64,000 nt of DNA from Procambarus clarkii (GCF_040958095.1 NC_091193.1:19083222-19147221); one strand, 5' to 3'; shown: positions 10,229 to 23,687, counted from the first letter of the stretch. Notes: a model not told the origin generated them from the letters alone. Translations and numbers: made by a program.

Positions 10229-10953
10229 CCCAGGCGCTCACCAAGCTCCGCCCACTCAAAATTATCTCCTTCCACCCTCGGCCACCCATCGCCCTTTCAC
10301 TCTCACTCACGATCTCAAATTTTAAAGTCGCTCGAAGTAGGAGCTAGTGTGCACTACTTTGTCGTCCTCTAATATTTAAATTTGTTCTAGTAGCTGCGGC
10401 TAATTCGCGTACCAAACACTGTTATTATTATATAGTAATACATTGTAACTACGGTAACATTCCATGATGCAACATACAAATTTCAGGAAGTAATTAGTAT
10501 GACTATGTGTTGCCTAAAACCGATTTAGCGATGACACTTGTTAGGAGTAATCTGATTGTAACATCATCAGTTACAAGAATTTAACAAATTGTTATTAAAG
10601 TTTGATTTTGAAATTTATGAAGAATATTTTTTGTTAATTAAAACACTGTTGATGTAACAATACTGATGCAGTCACGTGCATCTTGTAAACAATAATTGTT
10701 AAGCTAAAAAACATAATATATACTAACGCAATATTTATTTCTTTATCTAGAATTTATAATGACGAATATTGATGTATTTTTCTGCTTATATAACAAACTA
10801 TTATCTAGCGGTTAAAACTAGTAACATCTTAACCCAATACGGTATTTATTAAATACGTATATATAATAAAAATCTTAAAAATTAAGGCGAGCTATGTTAA
10901 TATTTGACTAGATAACAGTAATAAGAACAATAATCTTGAGATGCTCTTAGGAA

Positions 10954-11245
10954 TGTAACACGGTGCTTCCTAAGATCCTGCTCAATATGTCGTTTGATAA
11001 TTTATTTAACCAACAAAAGTGTAGGTGTATTACGAAAGTTGAGAGGTAATTCGTGCAATGTGTGACAATCCCAGAAATGGACGAACTATTAGACTGTGTG
11101 ACACAAATGAATAGTGGTTAGTATTTCCCTTCTGGTGTATGTACCTGGCGAGTATATTAAACTGTATATATAATTGTATGCAAATAGTGACATTTATCAT
11201 ATATTTTGTGTCAATGAAGACTAGCATCTAGTGCCGAGCATAGAG
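10954..11245 (+). mobile_element. LTR-like block, spacer 2
   Basis: This is the counterpart of 6543-6835. It starts TGTAACACGG and ends CTAGCA, then TCTAGTGCCGAGCATAGAG, in which the presumed primer-binding site has decayed. Confidence 0.3.
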
Positions 11246-11975
11246 TGGATCAATATAGTGTGTCTGTTCTTAATTAATAGTATTCTTATTAATTTCTTGT
11301 GGGAATCGGACATTGTCTTACTTTAGAAGCATGACTGGTGTACTGGAAGATATAGTACAGATAACTCCAGACACTAACATCAGAGTTGATCATGAAAGAT
11401 TTTCAAAGTGAACATTATTTTAGCATTAACCTTTTAAGTTCATGAACAGATAATTCATAATACAATTATCAGCAGTTACAAATGCTAAATGAAGAAATTT
11501 GTATAATAATAGGTACTTTAACTAGTGGGGATAGTCGACTAGTTTCTGTAGTCAAGAGTTGATAATCATCAGGATGGTTCATCAGGAAGATGGTTGAAAC
11601 ATTTGAATACAGAAGAATAATGTAAGAATATGCATTTTGGGGTCGAGCATAGCCTGAACATATGCTGGTATGCTCGTGTAAGCCGCGACCGTCTAAATAG
11701 TGCATTTTTAATTTTTCTTGCTGTACAATCAAACAGTATATTGTAAACCAAAATTTATAACATAATAAATTATTTTGTGTACAATCAGGACTAGGTTAAG
11801 TGTTATGGTAGTTATTTGTATTTACAGTTCGTGGGTTCGAGAGGCGCTTCGAATTTAAAGTTGTGAAAATTTGAACATAGTTGCGAGTCCTATGTAACGT
11901 TTTTCATTCATGATTAGTACTCATGTACTAATCATTCACAGTGAAGAGCCAGTGGTGCCATAGGGACAATCAGAG

Positions 11976-12272
11976 AACATTTTAAACATCAGAAGTCCAC
12001 GGTTGTTTTAACATCCTCCCAGCGAGTATAAAAAATATTGCTGTGGCAACCGTGGGCATATTCAAGAGAAAACTAGTTTTCTTCAAGTGCCGGATCAATC
12101 GGGCTGTGGTGGATATGTGGGCATGCAGGCCGCTCCAAGCAACAGCCTGTTCGAGAAAGCTCTCACAAGTCAAGCCTGGTCTTTGGCCGGGCTTGGGGAG
12201 TAGAAGAACTTCCAGAACCCAAAGGCCGGGCTTGGGGAGTAAAACTCCCATAACTCCCATCAAGTTGGTATT
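11976..12272 (+). mobile_element. LINE 3' end relic, spacer 2
   Basis: This is the same fragment as 7600-7910, with additional small indels that break the frame (for example TTGTTTTAACATCC in place of TTGTTCAACATCC). Confidence 0.65.
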
Positions 12273-12579
12273 AAATCGACGGAATGATTACTGGAATTAT
12301 ATCCACCGAGATATACTCGCTTCTCAACAACAGGCACTGAGAGCTTTATTGAGGCCGCTGGAGAAGGCTAGGCTAACCTGCTCACATGATAATTATAAGG
12401 TACGCTAGTTACAGATATTTTTTCAATACATAATTTATGTGTTAACAACAAATTATTATACAATGAAAGAAGGTCTTTTGCTAATACGTAAACTGTTTTA
12501 GGAATTGGTGTATTATACGATCATAGAAGACCTGATGTTTATTAGTATTTGTTTTCACACTTCTCAGCTTATTTCTTAG

Positions 12580-12680
<101 letters not shown>

Positions 12681-13302
12681 TGAACACTTGAGTTAACATT
12701 TGTTCAGGCCTGAAGTTGCCCGAAACGCTTTGCATAATAGTGGCTTTATAGATTGTGTAACTCCTGTACGTACAATGTATGCATTACTCCTGTGTTCTTT
12801 GTATTAATTCTTTTGAATAAATCGTTTTGTAATGTATAATTGTTGCCTAGCCATTAAGCCAATAAAGTGGTCCAACCCTCCAGAGGTGGATAGGACTTAA
12901 GCCCAACTCTATCACTTAATTAACAAGCATTTGATCAACGTTTAGAAGAAGGACGCGTTCATGGGGAACTGAATTGCAGGAGGTCTTTGTACATAAATTT
13001 ATAATCAAGTTTTTTATATATATTTTGTATGAACTTTAACTTTTTCGATCCTTGGTAGTTTCAATAAGGGTTAATGTATCTTAATTTACATAAACTATAT
13101 TTGGGTATAGATGACCATGTTATGTATTCAATTTAACATAACACTGCTTACTGAAGATCTTAATTTTAGCTGAGCTGAAGCCTGGAGAAGACATCGTTCA
13201 GTATGTGGCTAGTAGCCTAACGACCGCTTGAATGCGACAAGTAAACTTTCAAAGAAACTAAGTACGGGAATTGATACAGTTTTATATTCAGCATTTGAAA
13301 CT

Positions 13303-13308
13303 TTTATT
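13303..13308 (-). terminator. Polyadenylation signal AATAAA, copy 4
   Basis: Minus-strand AATAAA lies 158 bp after the copy 4 stop codon. Confidence 0.7.
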
Positions 13309-13465
13309 GTATAATTTAAAGGCGTTCATTGACAAATCACACTAAATTGTCATTCGTATAAATATTTACAAAAGTGCAGAGTCAACGTGTAGCTCGTTCC
13401 TGACTCGAATCATTGTAGCAGAGAGACAGTCAAGTGACAGAAGACATGAGACAAAGAAGGACATT

Positions 13466-14667
13466 TTAAAATGGAGTTCCATAGGCAGCGGAGGGAGCAG
13501 ATGGAGCAACATATCCGTTGCTAGCACCATTTCCATTCACACCGTTGCCAATGGCACCATTACCGTTACCGGCACCATTTCCATTCCTTCCATTACCGTT
13601 GGAACTGTAACCATTGTTGCCGTTCCTTCCATTTGCGCCATTTCCGTTCCTTCCGTTACCGTTGGCACCATTAGCATATCCGTTGTTGGCACCATTCCCA
13701 TTCACACCGTTGCCATTGCCGTTACCAGCACCATTTCCAATTCTTCCATTGCCGTTGGAACTGTAACCATTGTTACCGTTCCTTCCATTTACGCCATTTC
13801 CGTTCCTTCCGTTTCCGTTGGCTCCATTGCCATTTCCATAACTGCCACCGTTACTATTACCGTTGCCAATGCCGTTGGTGGCGGGACCATAACCATAGCC
13901 AACGTCGGGGACGACGCCGATGAGTTCGTTGACGGAGTAGAAGTTCTCAGCCTGGGAACAGTCAACGTTGAACCACCAGTCGCACACCAGGTACTGCTGG
14001 TTGAAGATGGTACCGTTGGGGCACAGGAAGGAGTCCTTCTGGCGTCTGACGGCGCGGTCCTGGCAAATGTGGAACACCTGGCAACGGGCCTCAGGGTCGG
14101 TATCGGCGTAATAGCCAGCCACTGCCTGGGCGTCACAGGAGAAGCCAGTGTCTGGAGGAGAAGCCAAGACAGGGTAGTCTTCCCCGGGGACGCCACCACC
14201 GGGGATGTTCTCCTGCAGAGCAACCAGCTCGGCATCTAGTCCATAGGAACCTGTCGGGGGACCGTACCTATTACTTGGGGGAGCTGAGTATCCATTGCTT
14301 GGGGCAGCTCCGAACCCGTTGCTTGAAGTTTGTCCAAACCCATTACCTGAGGCTGCACCGTTTCCATTACTTGCAGCTGTTCCGAAGCCATTGGTTCCTG
14401 GAGCTGTGTAACCATTGCTTGGAGCTCCATTAGAAGCGCCAAATCCGTTACCAAAACCTCCATTTGGGGCTCCATAACTATTTGAAGGTCGCTTGTCAGC
14501 GATGGACAATCCCAGCAGGGCTGTGAAAGACATAAATATAGCTTATAATAGTTTACAATTTCAAGATTTTTCTAAATGATCTTTCCATCCCTCGAAAATT
14601 TCAACATAAAGAATCAACATTGCAATGAATATATGCTTTATTTACCAGTAAACAGCAGAACCTTCAT
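13466..14667 (-). CDS. CPAP1/resilin-like cuticle protein, copy 4 (358 aa)
   Basis: Exon 1 is 14667-14646, the intron 14645-14521 (125 bp) and exon 2 14520-13466. It has signal peptide MKVLLFTALLGLSIA, then DKRPSNSYGAP. The CBM14 domain has six cysteines at about 136-195 and contains GYYADTDPEARC, HICQ, FLCPNGTIFNQ and LVCDWWFNVDC. Just before it is PPDTGFSC (Gly in place of Asp of copies 2 and 3). The Asn-Gly tail has private changes NGIGNGNSNGG, NGYSSNG and RIGNG, so the tail drifts faster than the domain. The leader GAAGTAGAGAGAGAGAAGTGG matches copy 2, which supports the two-gene duplication. All signals are intact. Confidence 0.9.
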
Positions 14668-14772
14668 GTTTGTCGGTCAGTAGAAATATGAAGTAGAGAG
14701 AGAGAAGTGGAGATAAGAGTCGACCTGAGAAGAAGCTGCTGGAATACGATGTTGGAGGTCGCTAGTCAAGCC

Positions 14773-14778
14773 TTTATA
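14773..14778 (-). promoter_or_regulatory. TATA box of copy 4
   Basis: TATAAA in the conserved context lies 111 bp upstream of the ATG, the same distance as in copy 2. Confidence 0.75.
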
Positions 14779-15499
14779 CCCAGGCGCTCACCAAGCTCCG
14801 CCCACTCAAAATTATCTCCTTCCTCCCTCCCTCGACCACCCATCGCCCTTTCACTCTCCCTCACGATCTCAAATTTTAAGGTCACTCGAAGTAGGAGTTA
14901 GTGTGCACTACTTCGTCGTCCTTAAATATTTAAATTTGTTCTAGTACCTGCAGTTAATTCGCGTACCAAACACTGTTATTATTATATAGTAATACATTGT
15001 AACTACGATAACATTCCATGATGCAACATACAAATTTCAGGAAGTAATTAGTATGACTATGTGTTGCCTAAAACAGATTTAGCGATGACACTTGTTATGA
15101 GTAATCTGATTGTAACATCATCAGTTTCAAGAATTTAAGAAATTGTTATTAAAGTTTGATTTTCAAATTTATAGAGATTTTTTTTTTAATTAAAACAATG
15201 TTGATGTAACAATACTGATGTAGTCACGTGCATCTTGTAAGCAATAATTGTTATGCTAAAAAATATAATATATACTAACGCAATATTTATTTATCTAGAA
15301 TTTATAATGACGAATATTGATATTATTTCTCAGCTAATACAACGAACTATTATCTAGCGGTTGAAACTAGTAACATCTTAACCTAATACAGTATTTATTA
15401 AATAAGTATATAATAAAATCTTAAAAATTAAGGCGAGCCATGTTAATATTTTACTAGATAACAGTAATAAGAACAATAATCTTGAGATGCTCTTAGGAA

Positions 15500-15790
15500 T
15501 GTAACACGGTGCTTCATAAGATCCTGCTCAATGTGCCGTTTGATAATTTATTTAACCAATAAAAGTGTAGGTGTATTACGAAAGTTGAGAGGTAATTCGT
15601 GCAATGTATGACAACCCCAGACATGGATGAACTATTTAGACTGGCAGAAATGAGTAGTATTTAGTATTTTCCCCTTCTAGTGTATGTACCTTGCGAGTAT
15701 ATTAAACTGTTTATATAACTGTATGCAAATAGTGACATTTATCATTTATTTGTGTCAGTGAAGACAAGCAGTTGGTGCCGAACACAGAGT
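15500..15790 (+). mobile_element. LTR-like block, spacer 3
   Basis: This is the counterpart of the spacer 1 block. It begins TGTAACACGG and ends AAGCA followed by GTTGGTGCCGAACACAGAG. Confidence 0.35.
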
Positions 15791-16533
15791 GGACCAGTGT
15801 AGTGTGTTTGTTCTTAATTAATATTATTCTTATTAATGTCTTGTGGGAATCGGACAGTCTTACTTTAAAGCATGACTGGTGTATCACTGGAAAATATAGT
15901 ACAGATAACTCCAGACACTAACATCAGAGTTGAACATGAAAGATTTTCAAAGTGAACATTATTTTAGTATTAACCTTTTAGGTTCATGAACAGATAATTC
16001 ATAATATACAATTATCAGCAGTTAGAAATGCTTAATGATAAAATTAGTATAATAGCATGTATTTTAACAAGTGAGGATAATCCACTAGTTTGAGTAGTCA
16101 TGAGTTGATAATCATCAGGAAGATGGTTGAGACATATGAATACAGAAGAAAATGTAAGAATATCCATTTTGGGGTCGAACATAGCCAGAACATATGCTGG
16201 TATACTCCTCTAAGCCGCGACCGTCTAAATAGTGCATTTTTAATTTTTCTTACTGTACAATCAAACAGTATTTTGTAAACCAAAATTTATAACATAATCA
16301 TTTATTTTATGTACAATCAGGACTAGGTTAAGTGTTATGGTAGTTATTTGTATATACAGTTCGAGGGTGAATGAACACTACGAGAGAGGCGCCTCGAATT
16401 TAAGGTTGTGAAAATCTGCTCGGGAAAATTTGAACATAATTCTGAGTCCTTTGTAAAGTTTTTCATTCATGATTAGTACTCATGTACTAATCATTCACAG
16501 TGAAGAGCCAGTGGTGCCATAGGGACAATCAGA

Positions 16534-16836
16534 GAACATTATAAACATCAGAGGTCCACGGTTGTTCAACATCCTCCCAGCGAGTATAAAAAATATTGCC
16601 GGAACAACCGTGGATATATTCAAGAGAAAACTAGATAGTTTTCTTCAAGTGCCGGACCAATCGGGCTGTGGTGGATATGTGGGCATGCAGGCCGCGCCAA
16701 GCAACAGCCTATTCGAGAAAGTTCTCACAAGTCAAGCCTGGTCTTGGGCCGGGTTTGGGAAGTAGAAGAACTTCCAGAACCCAAAGGCCGGGCTTGCTGA
16801 GTAAAACTCCCATAACCCCCATCAAGTTGGTATTCA
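16534..16836 (+). mobile_element. LINE 3' end relic, spacer 3
   Basis: The frame 16562-16765 encodes FNILPASIKNIAG, VDIFKRKLDSFLQVPDQS and GGYVGMQAAPSNSLFEK, then the shared 3' untranslated block. Confidence 0.7.
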
Positions 16837-17734
16837 ATCGACGGAATGATTACTGGAATTATATCCACCGAGGTATACTCGCTTCTCAACACACACATGC
16901 ACTGAGAGCTTTATTGAGGCCGCCGGAGAGGGCTAGGCTAACCTCCTCATATGATAATTATAAGGTCAGCTAGTTACAGATATTTTTTCAGTACATAATT
17001 CATGTATTAACAATAAATTATTATACACTGAAGGAAAGTCTTTTGCTAATACATAAACTGTTTAGGAATTGGTGTATTATACGATCATAGAGGAGCTGAT
17101 GTTTATTAGTATTTGTTTTCACACTTCTCGGCTTATTTCTTAGTCTCATGTATATATAATTATATACACTTGAGTTAGCACTTGTTCAGGCGTGAAGTTG
17201 CCTGAAAAGCTTTGCGTAATAGTGGCTTTATAGATTGTGTAACTCCTGTACGTACAATGTATGCATTACTCCTGTGTTCTTTGTATTCATTCTTTTGAAT
17301 AAATCGTTTTGTAATGTATAGCTGTTGCCTAGCCATTAAAGTGGTCTGACCCACTTTATAATTAACGAGCATTTAGTCAACGTTTTGAGGAAGGACGCGT
17401 TCATGGGACACTGAATAGCAGGGGGGGGGGTCTTTGTACATAGATTTATAATCAAGGTTTGTATGAACTTTAACTTTTTCGATCCTTGGTAGTTTCAATA
17501 AGGGTTAATGTATCTTAATTTACATAAACTATATTTGGGTATAGTTGACCATGTTATGTATTCAGTTTAACATAACACTGCTTACTGAAGATCTTAATTT
17601 TAGCTGAGCTGAAGCCTGGAGAAGACATCGTTCAGTATGTGGCTAGTAGCCTAACGACCGCTTGAATGCGACAAGTAAACTTTCAAAGAAAATAAGTACG
17701 GGAATTGATACAGTTATATTCAGCATTTGAAACT

Positions 17735-17740
17735 TTTATT
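17735..17740 (-). terminator. Polyadenylation signal AATAAA, copy 5
   Basis: Minus-strand AATAAA lies 158 bp after the copy 5 stop codon. Confidence 0.7.
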
Positions 17741-17897
17741 ATATAATTTAAAGGCGTTCATTGACAAATCACGCTAAATTGGCATTCGTATAAATATTTA
17801 CAAAAGTGCAAAGTCAACGTGTAGCTCGTTCCTGACTCGAATCATTGTAGCAGAGAGACAGTCAAGTGACAGAAGACAAGATACAAAGAAGGACATT

Positions 17898-19099
17898 TTA
17901 AAATGGAGTTCCATAGGCAGCGGAGGGAGCAGATGGAGCAACATATCCGTTGCTGGCACCATTTCCATTCACACCGTTGCCATTGGCACCATTACTGTTA
18001 CCGGCCCCATTTCCATTCCTTCCATTACCGTTGGATCCGTAACCATTGTTACCGTTACTTCCATTTGCGCCATTTCCGTTCCTTCCGTTACCGTTGGCAC
18101 CATTAGCATATCCGTTGCTGGCACCATTCCCATTCACACCGTTGCCATTGCCGTTACCGGCCCCATTTCCATTCCTTCCATTGCCGTTGGAACCGTAACC
18201 ATTGTTACCGTTCCTTCCATTTACGCCATTTCCGTTCCTTCCGTTTCCGTTGGCTCCATTGCCATTTCCATAACTGCCACCGTTACCATTACCGTTGCTA
18301 ATGCCGTTGGTGGCGGGACCATAACCATAGCCAACGTCGGGGACGACGCCGATGAGTTCGTTGACGGAGTAGAAGTTCTCAGCCTGGGAACAGTCAACGT
18401 TGAACCACCAGTCGCACACCAGGTACTGCTGGTTGAAGATGGTACCGTTGGGGCACAGGAAGGAGTCCTTCTGGCGTCTGACGGCGCGGTCCTGGCAAAT
18501 GTGGAACACCTGGCAACGGGCCTCAGGGTCGGTATCGGCGTAATAGCCAGCCACTGCCTGGGCGTCACAGGAGAAGCCACTGTCTGGTGGAGAAGCCAAG
18601 ACAGGGTAGTCTTCCCCGGGGACGCCACCACCGGGGATGTTCTCCTGCAGAGCAACCAGCTCGGCATCTAGTCCATAGGAACCTGTCGGGGGACCGTACC
18701 TATTACTTGGGGGAGCTGAGTATCCATTGCTTGGGGCAGCTCCGAACCCGTTGCTTGAAGTTTGTCCAAACCCATTACCTGAGGTTGCACCGTTTCCATT
18801 ACTTGCAGCTGTTCCGAAGCCATTGGTTCCTGGAGCTGTGTAACCATTGCTTGGAGCTCCATTAGAAGCTCCAAATCCGTTACCAAAACCTCCATTTGGG
18901 GCTCCGTAACTATTTGAAGGTCGCTTGTCAGCGATGGCCAATCCCAGCAGGGCTGTAATGGACATAAATATAGCTTATAATAGTTAAAAATTTCAAGATT
19001 TTTCTAAATGATCTTTCCATTCCTCGAAAATTTCAACATAAAGAATCAACATTGCAATGAATATATGCTTTATTTACCAGTAAACAGCAGAACCTTCAT
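17898..19099 (-). CDS. CPAP1/resilin-like cuticle protein, copy 5 (358 aa)
   Basis: Exon 1 is 19099-19078, the intron 19077-18953 (125 bp) and exon 2 18952-17898. The signal peptide is MKVLLFTALLGLAIA, with Ala at residue 13 in place of Ser. The resilin-like segment has GNGATSGNG (Thr in place of Ala). Before the chitin-binding domain it reads PPDSGFSC, a third variant at this site across the array. The six cysteines and the aromatic DWWFNVDC are conserved. The C-terminal Asn-Gly region is close in register to copy 6 and ends SNGYVAPSAPSAAYGTPF. Promoter and leader details match copy 3. The frame, splice sites and poly(A) signal are intact. Confidence 0.9.
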
Positions 19100-19202
19100 G
19101 TTTGTCGGTCAGTAGAAATATGAAGTGGAGAGAGAAGTGGAGATAAGAGTCAACCTGAGAAGAAGCTGCTGGAATACGATGTTGGAGGTCGCTAGTCAAG
19201 CC

Positions 19203-19208
19203 TTTATA
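19203..19208 (-). promoter_or_regulatory. TATA box of copy 5
   Basis: TATAAA lies 109 bp upstream of the ATG, in the conserved context apart from one substitution in the adjoining CAGGTGCTCACC. Confidence 0.75.
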
Positions 19209-19934
19209 CCCAGGTGCTCACCAAGCTCCGCCCACTCAAAATTATCTTCCTTCCACCCTCGGCCACCCATCGCCCTTTCACTCTCACTCACGATCTCAAA
19301 TTTTAAGGTCACTCGAAGTAGGAGCTAGTGTGCACTACTTCGTTGTCCTCTAATATTTAAATTTGTTTTAGTAACTGCGGCTAATTCGCGTACAAAACAC
19401 TGTTATTATTATATAGTAATGCCTTGTAGCTACGGTAACATTCCATGATGCAACATACAAATTTCAGGAAGTAATTAGTATGACTATGTGTTGCCTAAAG
19501 CAGATTTAGCGATGACACTTGTTAGGAGTAATCTGATTGTAACATCATCAGTTACAAGAATTTAAGAAATTGTCATTAAAGTTTGATTTTCAAATTTATG
19601 AAGAATATTTTTTGTTAATTAAAACACTGTTGATGTAACAATACTGATGCAGTCACGTGCATCTTGTAAACAATAATTGTTATGCTAAAAAACATAATAT
19701 ATACTAACGCAATATTTATTTCTTTATCTAGAATTTATAATGACGAATATTGATGTATTTTTCTGCTTATATAACAAACTATTATCTAGCGGTTAAAACT
19801 AGTAACATCTTAACCCAATACGGTATTTATTAAATACGTATATATAATAAAAATCTTAAAAATTAAAGCGAGCTATGTTAATATTTTACTAGATTACAGT
19901 AATAAGGACAATAATCTAGAAACGCTCATAGATA

Positions 19935-20225
19935 TGTGCCACGGTGCTTCCTTAGATAATGTTCAATGTATCGTTTGATAATTTATATAACCAACAAAAG
20001 TGTAGGTGTATTACGAAAGTTGAGAGGGAATTCGTGCAATGTGTGACAACCCCAGAAATGGACGAACTATTAGACTGTGTGACACAAATGAGTAGTATAA
20101 AGTATTTCTCTTCTGGTGTATGTACCTGGCGAGTATATTAAACTGTTTATATAATTGTATGCAAATAGTGACATTTATCATATATTTTGTGTCAATGAAG
20201 ACTAGCAGCTAGTGCCAAGCATAGA
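19935..20225 (+). mobile_element. LTR-like block, spacer 4
   Basis: This is the counterpart of the other spacer blocks. The start has changed to TGTGCCACGGTG and the primer-binding-like site to CTAGTGCCAAGC. Confidence 0.3.
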
Positions 20226-20989
20226 GTGGACCAATATAGTGTGTTCGTTCTTAATTAATAGTATTCTTATTAATTTCTTGTGGGAAGCGGACATTGTCTT
20301 ACTTTAGAAGCATGACTGGTGTACTGGAAGATATAGTACAGATAACTCCAGACACTAACATCAGAGTTGAACATGAAAGATTTTCAAAGTGAACATTATT
20401 TTAGCATTAACCTTTTAAGTTCATAAACAGATAATTCATAATACAATTATCAGCAGTTACAAATGCTAAATGAAGAAATTAGTATAATAACATGTATTTT
20501 AACTAGTGGGGATAGTACACAAGTTTGGGTAGTCATGAGCTGATAATCATCAAGATGGTTCATCAGGAAGATGGTTGAGACATTTGAATACAGAAGAAAA
20601 ATGTAAGAATATGCATTTTGGGGTCGACCACCACTGAGACGAGCATAGCCTAAACATATGCTGGTGTAAGCTGTGACTGTCTAAATAGTGCATTTTTAAT
20701 TTTTCTTACTGTACAATCAAACAGTATTTTGTAAACCATCATTTATAACATAATAAATTATTTTGTGTACAATCAGGACTAGGTTAAGTGTTATGATAGT
20801 TATTTGTATTTACAGTTCGAGGGTGAATGAACACTACGAGAGAGGCGCCTCGAATTTAAAGTTGTGAAAATTTGCTCGGGAAAATTTGAACATAGTTCTG
20901 AGTCCTATGTAAAGTTTTTCATTCATTATTAGTACTCATGTACTAATCATTCACAGTGAGGAGCCTGTGGTGCCATAGGGACAATCAGA

Positions 20990-21290
20990 GAACATTATAA
21001 ACATCAGAGGTCCACGGTTGTTCAACATCCTCCCACCGAGTATAAAAAATATTGCCGGAACAGCCGTGAATATATTCAAGAGAAAACTAGATAGTTTTCT
21101 TCAAGTGCCGGAGCAATCGGGCTGTGGTGGATATGTGGGCATGCAGGCCGCTTCAAGCAACAGCCTGTTCGAGAAAGCTCTCAGAAGTCAAGCCTGGTCT
21201 TGGGCCGGGCTTGGGGAGTAGAAGACCTTCCAGAACCCAAAGGCTGGGCTTGGGGAGTAAAACTCCCATAACCCCCATCAAGTTGGTATT
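20990..21290 (+). mobile_element. LINE 3' end relic, spacer 4
   Basis: The frame 21018-21221 encodes FNILPPSIKNIAG, VNIFKRKLDSFLQVPEQS and GGYVGMQAASSNSLFEKA, followed by the shared 3' block. Confidence 0.7.
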
Positions 21291-22212
21291 CAATCGACGG
21301 AATGATTTCTGGGATTATATCCACCTAGGTATAATCGCTTCTCGACACACATGCACTGAGAGCTTTATTGAGGCCGCCGGAGAGGGCTAGGCTAACCTCC
21401 TCACATGATAATTATAAGGTCCGCTAGTTATAGATATTTTTTCAGTACATAATTTATGTATTAACAATAAATTATTATACACTGAAGGAAGGTCTTTTGC
21501 TAATACATAAACTGTTTAGGAATTGGTGTATTATACGATCATAGAGGAGCTGATGTTTATTAGTATTTGTTTTCTCACTTCTCGGCTTATTTCTTAGTCT
21601 CATGTTTATATATATATAATTATGTACACTTGAGTTAGCACTTGTTCAGGCGTGAAGTTGCCCGAAAAGCTTTGCTTAATAGTGATTTTATAGATTGTGT
21701 AACTCCTGTACGTACAATGTATACATTACTCCTGTGTTCTTTGTATTCATTCTTTTGAATAAATCGTTTTTTAATGTATAACTGTTGCCTAGCAATTAAG
21801 CCATTAAAGTGGTCTAATCCACTTTATAATCAACGAGCATTTAGTCAACGTTTTGAGGAAGGACGCGTTCATGGGGCACTGAATTGCAGGAGGTCTTTGT
21901 ACATAAATTTATAATCAAGTTTTTTATGGATATTTTGTATGAACTTTAACTTTTTCGATCCTTGGTAGTTTCAATAAGGGTTAATGTATCTTAATTTACA
22001 TAAACTATATTTGGGTATAGTTGACCATGTTATGTATTCAATTTAACATAACACTGCTTACTGAAGATTTTAATTTTAGCTGAGCTGAAGCCTGGAGAAG
22101 ACATCGTTTAGTATGTGGCTAGTAGCCTAACGAACGCTTGAATGCGACAAGTAAACTTTCAAAGAAACTAAGTACGGGAATTGATACAGTTTTATATTCA
22201 GCATTTGAAACT

Positions 22213-22218
22213 TTTATT
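22213..22218 (-). terminator. Polyadenylation signal AATAAA, copy 6
   Basis: Minus-strand AATAAA lies 158 bp after the copy 6 stop codon. Confidence 0.7.
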
Positions 22219-22375
22219 ATATAATTTAAAGGCGTTCATTGACAAATCACACTAAATTGTCATTCGTATAAATATTTACAAAAGTGCAAAGTCAACGTGT
22301 AGCTCGTTCCTGACTCAAATGATTGTAGCAGAGAGACAGTCAAGTGACAGAAGACAAGAGACAAAGAAGGACATT

Positions 22376-23578
22376 TTAAAATGGAGTTCCATAGGCAGCG
22401 GAGGGAGCAGATGGAGCAACATATCCGTTGCTGGCACCATTTCCATTCACACCGTTGCCATTGGCACCATTACCGTTACCGGCCCCATTTCCATTCCTTC
22501 CATTACCGTTGGATCCGTAACCATTGTTACCGTTACTTCCATTTGCGCCATTTCCGTTCCTTCCGTTGCCGTTGGCACCATTAGCATATCCGTTGCTGGC
22601 ACCATTCCCATTCACACCGTTGCCATTGCCGTTACCAGCACCATTTCCATTTCTTCCATTGCCGTTGGAACCGTAACCATTGTTACCGTTCCTTCCATTT
22701 ACGCCATTTCCGTTCCTTCCGTTTCCGTTGGCTCCATTGCCATTTCCATAACTGCCACCGTTACCATTACCGTTGCTAATGCCGTTGGTGGCGGGACCAT
22801 AACCATAGCCAACGTCGGGGACGACGCCGATGAGTTCGTTTACGGAGTAGAAGTTCTCAGCCTGGGAACAGTCAACGTTGAACCACCAGTCGCACACCAG
22901 GTACTGCTGGTTGAAGATGGTACCGTTGGGGCACAGGAAGGAGTCCTTCTGGCGTCTGACGGCGCGGTCCTGGCAAATGTGGAACACCTGGCAACGGGCC
23001 TCAGGGTCGGTATCGGCGTAATAGCCAGCCACTGCCTGGGCGTCACAGGAGAAGCCAGTGTCTGGTGGAGAAGCCAAGACAGGGTAGTCTTCCCCGGGGA
23101 CGCCACCACCGGGGATGTTCTCCTGCAGAGCAACCAGCTCGGCATCTAGTCCATAGGAACCTGTTGGGGGACCGTACCTGTTACTTGGGGGAGCTGAGTA
23201 TCCATTGCTTGGGGCAGCTCCGAACCCGTTGCTTGAAGCTTGTCCAAACCCATTGCCTGAGGCTGCACCGTTTCCATTACTTGCAGGTGTTCCGAAGCCA
23301 TTGGTTCCTGGAGCTGTGTAACCATTGCTTGGGGCTCCATTAGAGGCGCCAAACCCGTTGCCAAAACCTCCATTTGGGGCTCCGTAACTATTTGAAGGTC
23401 GCTTGTCAGCGATGGACAATCCCAGCAGGGCTGTAAGAGACAAATATTGCTTTTCATAGTGTAAAATTTGAATATTTTTGCAAAATAAACTAACCATTCC
23501 CCCCAAATTTCATTATATAAAGAATCATCATTGCAGTGAACATATGCTTTATTTACCAATGAAAACCAGAACCTTCAT
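22376..23578 (-). CDS. CPAP1/resilin-like cuticle protein, copy 6 (358 aa)
   Basis: Exon 1 is 23578-23557, the intron 23556-23431 (126 bp) and exon 2 23430-22376. The signal peptide is MKVLVFIALLGLSIA, differing from copies 2-5 at residues 5 and 7. The intron sequence is unrelated to that of copies 2-5 except at the ends. The second exon is nearly identical to copies 4 and 5, with PPDTGFSC and all six CBM14 cysteines. It also has TPASNG (as copy 2) and GQASSNG (private). A frame that reads through the intron in this copy adds a false N-terminus and should not be used. It is the right-hand end of the array: no further copy follows upstream. The mixture of a diverged 5' end and a conserved exon 2 suggests gene conversion of the coding part. 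Confidence 0.9.
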
Positions 23579-23681
23579 GTTTGTTGGTCAGTAGAAATAT
23601 GAACAAGAAAGAGGAATGGAGCGAACAGTCAACCAGAGAAGGAGCTGCTTGAATACATCGCTGGAGCGCGCTAGGCTCGCC

Positions 23682-23687
23682 TTTATA
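23682..23687 (-). promoter_or_regulatory. TATA box of copy 6
   Basis: GGGTATAAAGGC lies 109 bp upstream of the ATG. Beyond the CTCCGCCCACTCAAA block the upstream DNA diverges from the other copies. Confidence 0.75.

Larger units (their letters stand above)
14815..17734. repeat. Array spacer 3 (between copies 4 and 5)
   Basis: This spacer is closest to spacer 1 along its length, including the poly-G run (17421-17430), the TTTAGTATTTTCCCCTTCTA block and GTTGGTGCCGAACACAGAG. It contains an LTR-like block at 15500-15770 and a LINE 3' end at 16534-16836. Confidence 0.8.
19245..22212. repeat. Array spacer 4 (between copies 5 and 6)
   Basis: This spacer is closest to spacer 2 through most of its length. 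It contains a decayed LTR-like block at 19935-20207 (ends in CTAGCAGCTAGTGCC) and a LINE 3' end at 20990-21290. Confidence 0.8.

Noticed and set aside
22319-23149. 276-residue frame on the plus strand across copy 6 (also shorter ones in each copy)
   Set aside because: It is antisense to the Asn-Gly and CBM14 coding exon. The repetitive codon use keeps the opposite strand open, and it has no promoter or known domain.
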